Source of the DNA: Streptomyces rimosus subsp. rimosus
Lineage (GTDB): Bacteria > Actinomycetota > Actinomycetes > Streptomycetales > Streptomycetaceae
Assembly: GCF_000720725.1 (NCBI RefSeq)
Contig: NZ_JOCQ01000025.1
Span: 38,415-102,414, forward strand
DNA length: 64,000 nt
Reading direction: 5' to 3'
Shown: positions 7,740 through 15,961 of the stretch, in pieces
How positions within the stretch are numbered: position 1 is the first letter of the stretch
Layout: every line of letters starts with the position of its first letter
The notes under the pieces: model-generated
What the model was told of the DNA's origin: nothing
What the model saw: only the letters and a program-made list of their open reading frames with translations
The model's database searches: none
Translations under genes and position numbers: made by a program

Positions 7740-9043
7740 GCGGTCGCTTCGGCGGCGGCCCGCGCGGCCGACGGCAGGGCCGCGGCGATCCGCTCGATCG
7801 CCCGCTCGTCGTGCGCGGTCGAGACGAACCAGGACTCGAACGCGGACGGCGGCAGGTACACGCCCTGGGCGAGCATCGAGTGGAAGAAGGCGGTGAAGCG
7901 GAAGGCCTCCTGCGCCTTGGCGCCGTCGTAGTCGGTCACCTCCCGGTCGGTGAAGAAGACCGAGAACATGTTGCCCGCGACCTGGAGGCGGTGCGCCACG
8001 CCGGCCTTGCTCAGGGCGTCGGTGACCAGCCCGCGGACCTCCGCCGAGACCGCGTCGACCTTCTCGTACGCCGCCGCGTCCAGCAGCTTGAGCTGGGCGA
8101 CGCCGGCGGCGGTGGCGACCGGGTTACCGGACAGGGTGCCCGCCTGGTAGACCGGGCCGGCCGGGGCGAGGTGGGCCATCACGTCGGCGCGCCCGCCGAA
8201 GGCCGCGGCCGGGAAGCCGCCGCCCATGACCTTGCCGAAGGTCATCAGGTCGGGCCGGACGCCGTCGATGCCGTACCAGCCGGTGCGGCTGACCCGGAAG
8301 CCGGTCATGACCTCGTCGGAGATGTAGAGCGCGCCGTTGTCGGCGCACAGGTCCTTCAGGCCCTGGTTGAAGCCGGGCAGCGGCGGGACGACGCCCATGT
8401 TGCCGGCCGCCGCCTCGGTGATCACACAGGCGATCTCGCCGGGGTGCGCGGCGAAGGCGGCCCGTACGGCCTCGATGTCGTTGTACGGCAGCACGATCGT
8501 GTCCCCGGCCTGCGCGCCCGTGACACCGGGGGTGTCCGGCAGCCCCAAGGTCGCGACGCCGGAGCCGGCCGCGGCCAGCAGCGCGTCCACGTGCCCGTGG
8601 TAGCAGCCGGCGAACTTCACGACCTTGGCGCGGCCGGTGTAGCCGCGCGCCAGGCGGATGGCGGACATGGTGGCCTCGGTGCCGGAGGAGACCAGCCGCA
8701 CCTGCTCGACCGGGTCGATCCGGTCCACGATCTGCTCGGCCAGCTCGACCTCGCCCTCGCCGGGCGTGCCGAAGGAGGTGCCGCGGGCGACGGCCTCCTG
8801 GACGGCGGCGGTCACCTCGGGGTGGGCGTGCCCGAGGATCATCGGGCCCCACGAGCACACGAGGTCGACATACTCGCGGCCGTCGGCGTCGGTGAGGTAC
8901 GGACCGGTACCGGACACCATGAACCGGGGCGAACCGCCCACCGCGCGGAACGCGCGCACGGGGGAGTTCACCCCGCCCGGCGTCACAACGGCCGCGCGGT
9001 CGAAGAGCGTCTGCGAAACTGGGGCTTCATAGGGAAAAGGCAC
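7736..9043 (-). CDS. hemL: glutamate-1-semialdehyde 2,1-aminomutase
   Basis: 435 residues from GTG 9043, matching the usual 430-440; the frame is open further upstream to 9172, but that part does not look like HemL. AGGAT lies about 6 nt before the GTG. PLP-enzyme features include VSSGTEATMSAIRLARG, ISDEVMTGFR and the Schiff-base lysine in TFGKVMGGGFP. It converts glutamate-1-semialdehyde to 5-aminolevulinate, the step after HemA (encoded at 50.3-51.8 kb), so the window carries both C5-pathway enzymes at separate sites. It is transcribed ahead of the histidine phosphatase gene. Confidence 0.96.
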   Translation of the reverse strand: MPFPYEAPVSQTLFDRAAVVTPGGVNSPVRAFRAVGGSPRFMVSGTGPYLTDADGREYVDLVCSWGPMILGHAHPEVTAAVQEAVARGTSFGTPGEGEVELAEQIVDRIDPVEQVRLVSSGTEATMSAIRLARGYTGRAKVVKFAGCYHGHVDALLAAAGSGVATLGLPDTPGVTGAQAGDTIVLPYNDIEAVRAAFAAHPGEIACVITEAAAGNMGVVPPLPGFNQGLKDLCADNGALYISDEVMTGFRVSRTGWYGIDGVRPDLMTFGKVMGGGFPAAAFGGRADVMAHLAPAGPVYQAGTLSGNPVATAAGVAQLKLLDAAAYEKVDAVSAEVRGLVTDALSKAGVAHRLQVAGNMFSVFFTDREVTDYDGAKAQEAFRFTAFFHSMLAQGVYLPPSAFESWFVSTAHDERAIERIAAALPSAARAAAEATA

Positions 9044-9427
9044 TGTGATCCTGACCTGCACAAACGTAGGAAGGGGCGACGGCTTGCGGCGGCACCCGGA
9101 CTGACAACGAAGCGGGAATCCCCTCGCTCTCGACCAGGTGTCAGACCCCGCGAGTCTGCAAAACTGGGGCAACGTACGAGTAAGTCACGCAAGCAATGGT
9201 CTCAGAGGCGCACGGGGGCGCGCGGCGGGGCGTTTCACGCGCCGGTGACGGGGGAGGTCTCTGAGACGATGATCGGGTTGCGCGGCTGGGGCTGCGAGTG
9301 GTCGGGTGGAGATATGCATCGCGGTGGCGAACTGGGCGAGGGCACCGATGACCGGGGACCTGAGCGCGCCCAGCGGGGCCGCCACCGGCGCGAGGAGACC
9401 AAGGGCGGGGGAAGCAGAGGCGGCCGC
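9044..9427. other. 384-bp divergent intergenic region between hemL and a conserved hypothetical gene
   Basis: No credible gene. It must hold the hemL promoter and that of the plus-strand gene starting at 9428. A short inverted repeat, CAGAC-N7-GTCTG, lies at 9142-9158 with AAACTGGGGC beside it; a similar AAACTGGGGC recurs at 9016. These are possible regulatory sites, with no regulator assigned. Confidence 0.5.
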
Positions 9428-9865
9428 ATGGGGGTGACGTACAAGTACTTCGGCGCGCCGAACGGTGCCACGGCGGCGCGGGTGCCGATCTCGATGCGGC
9501 CGGAGGAGCTGGGCGGCGACGAGCTCGGCATGGGCGGCATGTTCACGAAGATCAAACCGGAGACGATGGCCGCGATGGTCCTCACCGGTATAGAAGGCAT
9601 ACCGCTGCACAAGGTCCCCCCGCTGGAACTGGTCGTCCTCCACCCCGACTACGCCGTCGTCAAACTCCCCATGACGGTCGTCGACCCGCTGCGCGGCGTC
9701 GGCGAAGAGTCGGTCGGCGCCGCGGCCTTCATCTGGTCCACGGTCCCCGACCGCGGCGGCCCCCGCGACGCCTTCACCGTCTACCAGCTGCTCCACGAGT
9801 GGCAGGACTTCTCCCACCGGCTGCACGAGGCGGGGCATCAGGCGTACTGCCTGGTGTGGCCGTGA
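9428..9865 (+). CDS. conserved hypothetical protein
   Basis: 145 residues starting MGVTYKYFGAP. ATG 9428 is preceded by AGAGGCGG at suitable spacing. The frame is open upstream to an ATG at 9268, but that part is Arg/Gly-rich and poorly biased. No transmembrane segment or signal peptide. Recognisable stretches are FGAPNGATAARVPISMRPEELGG, split here as GAPNGATAARV and MRPEELGGDELGM, and the end HEWQDFSHRLHEAGH. I recall close homologues next to hemL in other Streptomyces but know no function. Confidence 0.8.
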   Translation: MGVTYKYFGAPNGATAARVPISMRPEELGGDELGMGGMFTKIKPETMAAMVLTGIEGIPLHKVPPLELVVLHPDYAVVKLPMTVVDPLRGVGEESVGAAAFIWSTVPDRGGPRDAFTVYQLLHEWQDFSHRLHEAGHQAYCLVWP

Positions 9866-9927
9866 CGCGCGCGATCCGCTGAAGGGGCGGCCGGGGCCGG
9901 GTGGCCCCGGCCGCGTACCGTGCGCCC

Positions 9928-10782
9928 ATGGCCTTACGACAGCGCACCCGCACCGCAGTACTCACCCCCGCTGCCCCGCCCCGCCTGACCGGCGGCCACC
10001 GTACGGACGCGTACGTGGAGATCGGCTCGCTGACCAAAGTGCTCACCGGGACGGCGCTGGACCGGCTGGCGGCGGACGGCGTGCTGTCGCCGGACGACCC
10101 GGTGGAGCGCTGGCTCGACGCGCCCCGCGGCACCGGCATCACCCTGCGCCACCTGGCGGAGCACACATCGGGCCTGCCGCGGCTGCCACCGCTGTTCCTA
10201 CCGCGCCGCGACCCGTACCGCCGCTTCGACGCGGCCGCGCTGCGCTCCCTCGTCGGCCGCCTCGACACGCTGGCCACCACGGCCCCCGGCACCGCCGAGG
10301 AGTACTCCAACTTCGGTTACGCCGTCCTCGGCGCCGCGCTGGCCGCTGCCGCCGGGGAGCCGTACGAGCAGGTCGTACAGCGCCGCGTGCTCGACCCGCT
10401 GGGCATCCAGGAGATGACCGCCCGGCCGCCCGCCGAGCGGCGGCTGACCGGCACCAGCCGGTGGGGGCGGCCACGTGCCCCATGGGCGACGGACGGCGCG
10501 GTGCTGCCCGCCGGAGGCTACTGGGCCACGCTTCCGGCCGTCGCCGAACTGGTCCGCGGGCTGCTGGTCGACCAGGTGCTGGGGCCACCGGCGCTGACCT
10601 GGCGTCAGAACGGGGCGTTGATATGGCACAACGGGGGCACCCGCGACGCGCAGGTCTTCGCCGGGCTGCACCGCGAGAACCGTACGTGGGTGGTCGTGCA
10701 CTGCCTCGACGCCGGGCCGGACGAGGCCGACCGTGCCGGGGTGCGGCTGCTGAGGGACGGGAAGGCGGACGCCGGGCGGTAG
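9928..10782 (+). CDS. serine hydrolase, beta-lactamase/D-Ala-D-Ala carboxypeptidase family (class C-like)
   Basis: About 284 residues. The nucleophile motif SLTK sits near residue 30 (EIGSLTKVLTG), and the Tyr-containing second motif is EEYSNFGYAVLG. No signal peptide is visible, so it is probably cytoplasmic or exported without a classical leader; it looks like an esterase or peptidase rather than a true beta-lactamase. The ATG at 9928 has no Shine-Dalgarno sequence, but TACCGT ends 6 nt before it, which fits a leaderless transcript. The frame extends to a GTG at 9901 that would cover this -10 box. Confidence 0.82.
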   Translation: MALRQRTRTAVLTPAAPPRLTGGHRTDAYVEIGSLTKVLTGTALDRLAADGVLSPDDPVERWLDAPRGTGITLRHLAEHTSGLPRLPPLFLPRRDPYRRFDAAALRSLVGRLDTLATTAPGTAEEYSNFGYAVLGAALAAAAGEPYEQVVQRRVLDPLGIQEMTARPPAERRLTGTSRWGRPRAPWATDGAVLPAGGYWATLPAVAELVRGLLVDQVLGPPALTWRQNGALIWHNGGTRDAQVFAGLHRENRTWVVVHCLDAGPDEADRAGVRLLRDGKADAGR

Positions 10783-10986
10783 GTGACGGGGTGGTGGTGC
10801 GGTGCCGTCAGCACCGTCGCGGGTGATGGCGCCTCACCTCGCTCCCGTAGCGGGGCCGTCGGTCACCCGTGCCGTCCGGATCGCTCACGCACGCTGTTCG
10901 GGCCACGCGCCCCGCACTACGCTTGAGGGGCAGCCCGAGTCCCCGGCAGCGTGGCAGTCCAGTCCGCACCGAGGAGGCGCGTGGTG

Positions 10987-11499
10987 ATGGCAGACCCCGG
11001 AACATCCCTCGACTCCCCGCGCGTCGGCGCGGTGGGTTCGCGGGTGCCGCCGCCCCGGTCCCGTGCCCGGTGCGGACCGCAGCGGACGCCGGTGGCGGAC
11101 GGCCAGCCGCAGCGCCGGCCGGACGCGGCGCCCCCGGCCGAGGGTGCGGACCCGGACTTCGCGGTCCTCATCGTGCGCGGGCGGATGGATCTGGCCACCC
11201 TGCCCACCCTGCGCGAGAGACTGCGGCGCCTGCCCCGTGCCCCGGGCAGCCTGTTGATCGTCGACCTGTCCGAGGTCACCGTCTGCTGCCCGCTCGCCCT
11301 CGGCCCGCTCGTCGCCGCGGCCCGGCGGGCCCGCTCCCAGGGCGGTGACCTGCGACTGGTCCTGCCGAGTCCCGCCGCCCGCGCGGCGTTGCAGGCCAGT
11401 GGGCTGAACCGGCTGCTGCCGGTCTTCCCCGGCCTGGACACCGCGACCGGGACCGCCGCCGTCGGCCCGCCCGGCCCGCCCGAGGGGGCCGCCGCTTAG
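10987..11499 (+). CDS. STAS-domain protein (anti-anti-sigma factor-like) lacking the usual phospho-serine
   Basis: About 170 residues. A Pro/Arg-rich N-terminal tail of about 55 residues precedes a SpoIIAA-like STAS domain: FAVLIVRGRMDLATLPTL, then LIVDLSEVTVCCPLALGPLV. In active anti-anti-sigma factors the second segment holds an Asp-Ser-Ser-Gly or similar motif; here that spot reads CCPLAL, so phosphorylation control seems lost. A GAGGAGG ribosome site at about 10970 serves any of three adjacent starts (GTG 10981, GTG 10984, ATG 10987). A hairpin follows the stop. Partner and target are unknown. Confidence 0.75.
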   Translation: MADPGTSLDSPRVGAVGSRVPPPRSRARCGPQRTPVADGQPQRRPDAAPPAEGADPDFAVLIVRGRMDLATLPTLRERLRRLPRAPGSLLIVDLSEVTVCCPLALGPLVAAARRARSQGGDLRLVLPSPAARAALQASGLNRLLPVFPGLDTATGTAAVGPPGPPEGAAA

Positions 11500-11502
11500 G
11501 GA

Positions 11503-11522
11503 AGCGTTCCGGGCGGAACGCT
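11503..11522 (+). terminator. short hairpin after the STAS gene
   Basis: 9-nt arms AGCGTTCCG and CGGAACGCT separated by two bases, 3 nt after the stop codon. It has no U tract but is compact and perfect; it may stop transcription or limit it into the next small gene. Confidence 0.6.
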
Positions 11523-11553
11523 CCCGGCCCGAGCCGCTCGTGGGAGGTGCGCG

Positions 11554-11784
11554 GTGTTTCCGCTCCTTCTCGTCTCCATAGTGATCACAGCCGTCGCCGG
11601 CTGGTTCGCCAATCCGGTGTGGTGGGTGGCCACCGCCGTCCTGGCCTACCTCGCCGTGCGCTACCGCCAGGGCTACCTGAGCTACGACGCGGAGTACCGC
11701 GCCTACCGGGAACGCCGGATCCGCCAGGACCGCTGGGACCGGCGCTACCGCAGGGAACGCGGCGGCGCGGCAAAGGGCAAGTAG
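11554..11784 (+). CDS. small membrane protein with basic C-terminal tail
   Basis: 76 residues from GTG 11554, with GGGAGG 6 nt upstream. Two hydrophobic stretches (LLLVSIVITAVAG and WWVATAVLAYLAV) precede a highly charged tail (RERRIRQDRWDRRYRRER), so a hairpin membrane protein with a basic cytoplasmic end is likely. No family is recognised. It lies in tandem with the STAS gene, and its stop is 7 nt from the stop of the convergent SDR gene. Confidence 0.7.
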   Translation: MFPLLLVSIVITAVAGWFANPVWWVATAVLAYLAVRYRQGYLSYDAEYRAYRERRIRQDRWDRRYRRERGGAAKGK

Positions 11785-11791
11785 GCGGCGG

Positions 11792-12577
11792 TCACCAGGT
11801 CGGCCGGGCCGACACCCCGCCGTCCACCACCAGGTCGTGGCCGGTCACCCACGCGGCCATCGGCGAGGCGAGGAAGACGCACGCGTCGCCGATGTCCCCG
11901 GGGCGGCCCAGCCGTCCGGCCGGGGCCGCCTGCCGGTAGCGGGCCACGCCGTCGGGCCAGGCTTCCGCCAGCCCTGCGCGGTCGATCAGGCCCGGCGAGA
12001 CGCTGTTGACGCGGATGCCGTCGGGCCCGTACTCCAGCGCGGCCGAGCGGGCGTGCATCACGACGGCCGCCTTGGAGGCGCAGTAGTGGGCGTGTGCCGG
12101 GGCGGGCCGGTGTGCCTGGATGGAGGCGATGTGGGTGATCGATCCGCCGTCGCCGTCCCGCATCACCTCGGCGGCGGCCTGCGTGCAGGCGAACGTGCTC
12201 AGGACGTTGGTGTCGTTGACGGCGCGCCAGTCGGCGACGGTCATGCCCGCCAGGTCCTGGTCGGGCTGTACGCCCGCGTTGTTGACCAGGGCGGTGAGCC
12301 GGCCGCGCCAGTCCGCCGCCGTACGCACCAGGCGGTGGCACTCCTCCTCCGCGGACAGGTCGGCGCGGACCGCCAGCGCGCTGCCGCCCTGCTCCTCGAT
12401 GCGGGCTACGAGCGTCTGGGCGGCGGAGGCGTTCGTACGGTAGTGGGCGACGACTGCGGCGCCCGCGGCGGCGAAGCGCAGCGCGATGCCGGTGCCGAGG
12501 CAGCCGCCCGCGCCGGTGACCAGGGCGACCTGGCCTGCGAGGGACGGCAGTGCGCAGTTGTCCCGCGGCGCGCTCAC
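11792..12577 (-). CDS. SDR-family NAD(P)-dependent oxidoreductase
   Basis: 261 residues from a GTG that overlaps the cupin stop (GTGA, 12574-12577). The classical short-chain dehydrogenase layout is visible: cofactor loop VTGAGGCLGTGIA near residue 20, NNAG (LVNNAGVQ), catalytic Ser in HIASIQA and the YxxxK pair in HYCASKAAV. It reduces or oxidises an unidentified alcohol or ketone. It forms a two-gene unit with the upstream cupin protein. The frame continues far upstream of the GTG but shadows the cupin gene. Confidence 0.88.
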   Translation of the reverse strand: MSAPRDNCALPSLAGQVALVTGAGGCLGTGIALRFAAAGAAVVAHYRTNASAAQTLVARIEEQGGSALAVRADLSAEEECHRLVRTAADWRGRLTALVNNAGVQPDQDLAGMTVADWRAVNDTNVLSTFACTQAAAEVMRDGDGGSITHIASIQAHRPAPAHAHYCASKAAVVMHARSAALEYGPDGIRVNSVSPGLIDRAGLAEAWPDGVARYRQAAPAGRLGRPGDIGDACVFLASPMAAWVTGHDLVVDGGVSARPTW

Positions 12578-13080
12578 GGGCGGCTCAGCGCGGTGATCCG
12601 CGCTGCCTCCCGGGGGTAGCGCGCGGCCAGTTCGGCGGCGTTCCCGTGCTCGTAGTCCTCGAAGGTGAAACCCGGCGCCATGGTGCAGCCGAAGAGCGAC
12701 CAGGCGCCGCCGTCGGCGACCTCGGCAGCCATCCAGGTGCCGGCCGGCACCGTGAACTGGACGTGCTGGCCGCCCAGGACGTCCGGGCCGAGGACGGCCG
12801 TACGGGTGCCGCCGGACGGCTCCAGGAGGAGCAGCGTAAGCGGGTCGCCCAGGTAGAAGTGCCAGACCTCGTCGGTGGGCAGGCGGTGCAGGGCGCTGTA
12901 GTCGCCGGGTTCCGCGGTGAGCAGCACGACGATCGCGGAGCCCTCGGGGCGGCCGTCGGGGCGCCCGGGGCCCGCCCACGTGCGCCGGTAGCGCCCGCCT
13001 TCCCTGGGCAGCGGCTCAAGCCCGTACAGCTCGACGAGTGCCTCGGGGGAGGGCGGCGTCACGGAAGTGTGCCGGGACAT
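12574..13080 (-). CDS. cupin domain protein of the DUF985 (Cupin_5) type
   Basis: 168 residues. The family pattern is clear: LVELYGLEPLPREGG, then YSALHRLPTDEVWHFYLG with the cupin His/Glu/His-type metal ligands, then GQHVQFTVPAGTWMAAEV. Proteins of this family are sugar-binding-like or of unknown enzymology. GAAGGAGACCC, a strong ribosome site, precedes ATG 13080. It is translated together with the SDR downstream through a GTGA overlap, hinting at a shared small-molecule pathway. Confidence 0.85.
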   Translation of the reverse strand: MSRHTSVTPPSPEALVELYGLEPLPREGGRYRRTWAGPGRPDGRPEGSAIVVLLTAEPGDYSALHRLPTDEVWHFYLGDPLTLLLLEPSGGTRTAVLGPDVLGGQHVQFTVPAGTWMAAEVADGGAWSLFGCTMAPGFTFEDYEHGNAAELAARYPREAARITALSRP

Positions 13081-13175
13081 GGGTCTCCTTCCCGTTCCCT
13101 CGCTGGTACGGCCCCCACCGTAGGCACGGTGGGGCGGCCGCGTCCGGGAGATCGCCCAGGTGCCTCGCCGGGCCC

Positions 13176-13763
13176 TTACGGGTGTTCGGCGGTCAGGTAG
13201 CGCTGGAGGGTGGGGGCCAGCCAGGCGACGACCTCTTCACGGGGGAGGGCGGCGGCGGGCGGCAGGATCAGGATGTAGCGCAGCAGGCCCATGCCGACCA
13301 GCTGGGAACCGATCAGTGCCGCGCGGGAGTCGAGCTCTTCCGGGGCCGGGCAGATCGCGGCGAGCGCCGGTCTGATCTGCTCGGTGAAGACGTCGCGCAG
13401 CCGCTCGGCGCCGGCTTCGTTGGTGACGGCGACGCGCACCATCCCGGTCAGCGTCTCGTCGCCCTCCCAGCGGTCGAGGAAGTGCCGGATGAGCTGTTCG
13501 CCGAGCCGGTCGCGCGGCACGGCCGCCAGGTCCGGCAGCCGCAGGTCAATCTCGGAGGCGGCCGCGAACAGGCCCGCCTTGTTGCCGTAGTAGCGCATCA
13601 CCATCGACGGGTCGATGTCCGCGTCCTTGGCGATGGCGCGGATGGTGGCGCGCTCGTAGCCGTCGGCGGCGAAGCGGTCGCGGGCGGCGTCGAGGATCGC
13701 GGCGCGGGTGGCGTCGGAGCGGCGGGGGCGCTCCTGCGGCTCGGAGGGGGCGGTGTCGACCAT
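13176..13763 (-). CDS. TetR-family transcriptional repressor
   Basis: 195 residues. N-terminal TetR helix-turn-helix: AILDAARDRFAADGYERATIRAIA followed by MVMRYYGNKAGLFAAA, quoted in parts. The C-terminal ligand domain has the TetR_C-type end LAPTLQRYLTAEHP. It is divergent from an FAD monooxygenase gene with 97 bp between start codons, and that interval holds three copies of a CCAAC-N4-GTTG palindrome. The simplest reading is autorepression plus control of the monooxygenase, released by an aromatic or drug-like ligand. Confidence 0.9.
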   Translation of the reverse strand: MVDTAPSEPQERPRRSDATRAAILDAARDRFAADGYERATIRAIAKDADIDPSMVMRYYGNKAGLFAAASEIDLRLPDLAAVPRDRLGEQLIRHFLDRWEGDETLTGMVRVAVTNEAGAERLRDVFTEQIRPALAAICPAPEELDSRAALIGSQLVGMGLLRYILILPPAAALPREEVVAWLAPTLQRYLTAEHP

Positions 13764-13778
13764 GCCCACGACTGTAGG

Positions 13779-13847
13779 CCAACAACCGTTGACTCGCCAG
13801 GAAGCCGGGCCTATCGTTGCCAACAAGCGTTGACCAACATGCGTTGG
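13779..13847. promoter_or_regulatory. three-site operator array, CCAAC-N4-GTTG
   Basis: Palindromic sites lie at 13779-13792, 13820-13833 and 13834-13847. The third is perfect over the arms (CCAAC ATGC GTTGG); the other two end in GTTGA. Sites two and three abut with a 14-bp period. They fill the gap between the TetR gene start (13763) and the monooxygenase start (13861), so they are the likely TetR binding sites for both promoters. Confidence 0.8.
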
Positions 13848-13860
13848 CATTGGAGGCGGC

Positions 13861-15396
13861 ATGACCCGCAAGCCCGGCACCATCAACGACCAGGACTCCC
13901 CGCACACCACCTCGGACAGCGACGTCATCGTCGTCGGCGCCGGCCCCACCGGACTGCTGCTCGCCGGCGACCTCGCCGTCGCCGGGCTGCGCGTCACGCT
14001 GCTGGAGCGCCGCGCCCCCGGGATCAGCAACCTCACCCGTGCGATGGCCGTGCACGCCCGCAGCCTCGAACAGCTCGACGCCCGCGGCCTCGCCGACGAA
14101 CTCGTCGCGACCGGCCACCCGCTGGCGCGTCTGCGGCTCTTCGCCGCCGCCGACATGAAGCCGTCCCGGCTGCCCTCCCGCTTCCCGTTCGTGCTGATCA
14201 CCCCGCAGTACGAGGTCGAAGCGCTGCTGGAGCGGCGCGCGCAGAAGGCCGGCGTCACCTTCCGGTACGGGGCCCGCGTGACCGGCCTGGACCAGGACGC
14301 CGACGGCGTCGACGTCCACGTACAGGAGGAGGACGGGGCCGCCACGACGTACCGCGCGGCCTATCTCGTCGGCACGGACGGTGTGCACAGCACCGTCCGC
14401 CAGGCCCTCGGCCTGCCCTTCCCCGGCCGGACCGTGGTGGACTCCGTCGTGCTCGCCGACGTACGGCTCGACGAGCGGCCCACCGTCCCGCTCGTCGCCA
14501 ACGCCACCGACGACGCCTTCGCGCTCGTCAGCAACTTCGGCGACGGCTGGTACCGCGTCATCGGCTGGGACCAGCGCCGCCGGGTCCCCGAGGACACTCC
14601 TGTCGAGGCCGACGAGATCCGCGAGTACATGCGGCTCGCGCTCGGCAGCGACTACGGCCTGCACGACGTCCGCTGGACGTCCCGCTTCCACAGCGACGAG
14701 CGCCAGGTCCCCCGGTACCGGGTCGGCCGCGCCTTCCTCGCCGGCGACGCCGCGCACGTCCACTCCCCGGCCGGCGGCCAGGGCATGAACACCGGGCTCC
14801 AGGACGCCGCCAACCTCAGCTGGAAGCTGGCCGCGGTGCTGCGCGGCGACGCGGCCGACAGCCTGCTGGACAGCTACCACGCCGAACGCCACCCGGTCGG
14901 CAAGATGGTGCTGCGCAGCAGCGGCGCCGTCATCCGGCTGGCCCAGCTGCGCAGCAGGCCGCAGCGGGTGCTGCGGGCGACGCTCGCCCGGCTCCTGAAC
15001 TCGGTGCCGCCGCTCGCGGACCGGGCGATGATGATGATCAGCGGCGTGGGCATCGCGTACCCGGCCGGACGCGGCTCCCACCCGCTCGCGGGCAAGCGCG
15101 CCCCCGACCTCCGGCTGGCGGGCGGCACCCGGCTGCACGAGGCGCTGCGGGGCGGGGCGTTCGTACTGGTCACGCCGGAGGACGAGAAGGTACCGGGGGA
15201 CGGGAAGGACCCCCGTCTCGTACGGGCCGCCTGGGCCGGCGACCGGCGCACCGCGCTGCTCGTACGCCCCGACGGCTACGTCGCCTGGGCCACCGACGCC
15301 ACCGACCCGGACGTACGCGCCGAGTCGCTGCGTGGTGCCCTGGTCCGCTGGACGGGCGCCGGCCGGGCCGCGGCCCGCACCGCGGCCCGGCCGTGA
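13861..15396 (+). CDS. FAD-dependent aromatic monooxygenase (PheA/TfdB-type)
   Basis: 511 residues. The Rossmann motif VIVVGAGPTGLLLAG lies near residue 25, the family's second dinucleotide motif is in YLVGTDGVHSTVR, and GD-box AFLAGDAAHVHSPAGGQGMN binds FAD ribityl. The C-terminal third is a thioredoxin-like domain, usual for phenol-hydroxylase-type enzymes. It uses NAD(P)H and O2 to hydroxylate an aromatic or polyketide substrate; rifampicin-monooxygenase-like enzymes share this fold, so drug inactivation is possible but unproven. GGAGGC lies 3 nt before ATG. It is controlled, very probably, by the divergent TetR. Confidence 0.9.
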   Translation: MTRKPGTINDQDSPHTTSDSDVIVVGAGPTGLLLAGDLAVAGLRVTLLERRAPGISNLTRAMAVHARSLEQLDARGLADELVATGHPLARLRLFAAADMKPSRLPSRFPFVLITPQYEVEALLERRAQKAGVTFRYGARVTGLDQDADGVDVHVQEEDGAATTYRAAYLVGTDGVHSTVRQALGLPFPGRTVVDSVVLADVRLDERPTVPLVANATDDAFALVSNFGDGWYRVIGWDQRRRVPEDTPVEADEIREYMRLALGSDYGLHDVRWTSRFHSDERQVPRYRVGRAFLAGDAAHVHSPAGGQGMNTGLQDAANLSWKLAAVLRGDAADSLLDSYHAERHPVGKMVLRSSGAVIRLAQLRSRPQRVLRATLARLLNSVPPLADRAMMMISGVGIAYPAGRGSHPLAGKRAPDLRLAGGTRLHEALRGGAFVLVTPEDEKVPGDGKDPRLVRAAWAGDRRTALLVRPDGYVAWATDATDPDVRAESLRGALVRWTGAGRAAARTAARP

Positions 15397-15961
15397 CCAC
15401 CACATCGCGCGCACCCGGTGCGGCCCGCGCGGCCCGTCCCCCGGCCATGAACGGGGGACGGGTCCGCGCCGTCCGTCGCGCCCGGCCGTCCCCGGGCCGG
15501 ACGCGCCGGACGCTTGCCGGGCCTGGCGGCCGGACCGGATCCCGCAGCTGCCCGGTCGCGCCGCCCGCCACCGAAGTCCGGTGCGGTCGCCATGTGATGG
15601 GAGGTGAAACCGTGCCCCGGGAACCGCGGGATGCGCCGGTGTACCGGATACGCCGCGGAATTCGGGGTGGGTCACCTTTGTGCACCGACCGGCGAAAGCC
15701 GCGTTTTCCCGCTGTCCTCGCCGCTCGCCGATCAGCGTTGCGCCCCCCGGTAGAAGGGGAATCTAAGGACTCACATGTTTCGTGACAAGGGGCCCGCCAG
15801 CGGGTTGTGACGCACCGTACGGTTTTTGGCCAGTGGTTCGTCCTTCACGCAGCGACGGCCGCCGGAGCGTTCTCCTTTTCCGTCAACGCCCGCTTTCGGA
15901 CATTCGCCGGCGGACAGCACCGGCCATTTCGGAGACGCCGCGCCCCAGCGGTGACGCCGGT
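15397..15961. other. 565-bp region without a convincing gene
   Basis: It lies between the stops of two convergent genes (monooxygenase and AAA ATPase). The codon pattern is not gene-like in any frame. A ribosome-site-like AAGGACTCAC precedes ATG 15775, but that frame closes after 11 codons. I see no strong terminator hairpin. Confidence 0.5.

Noticed and set aside
7811..9427. Plus-strand extension of the conserved hypothetical gene at 9428 back over hemL
   Set aside because: The upstream part is antisense to hemL and Arg/Gly-rich; the ATG at 9428 has the proper ribosome site.
13546..15675. 709-codon minus-strand frame across the TetR and monooxygenase genes
   Set aside because: It overlaps two recognised genes and the operator array; no family features.
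15775..15807. 11-codon ORF with an AAGGAC ribosome-like site
   Set aside because: Too short to support, and I could not link it to any leader-peptide function.
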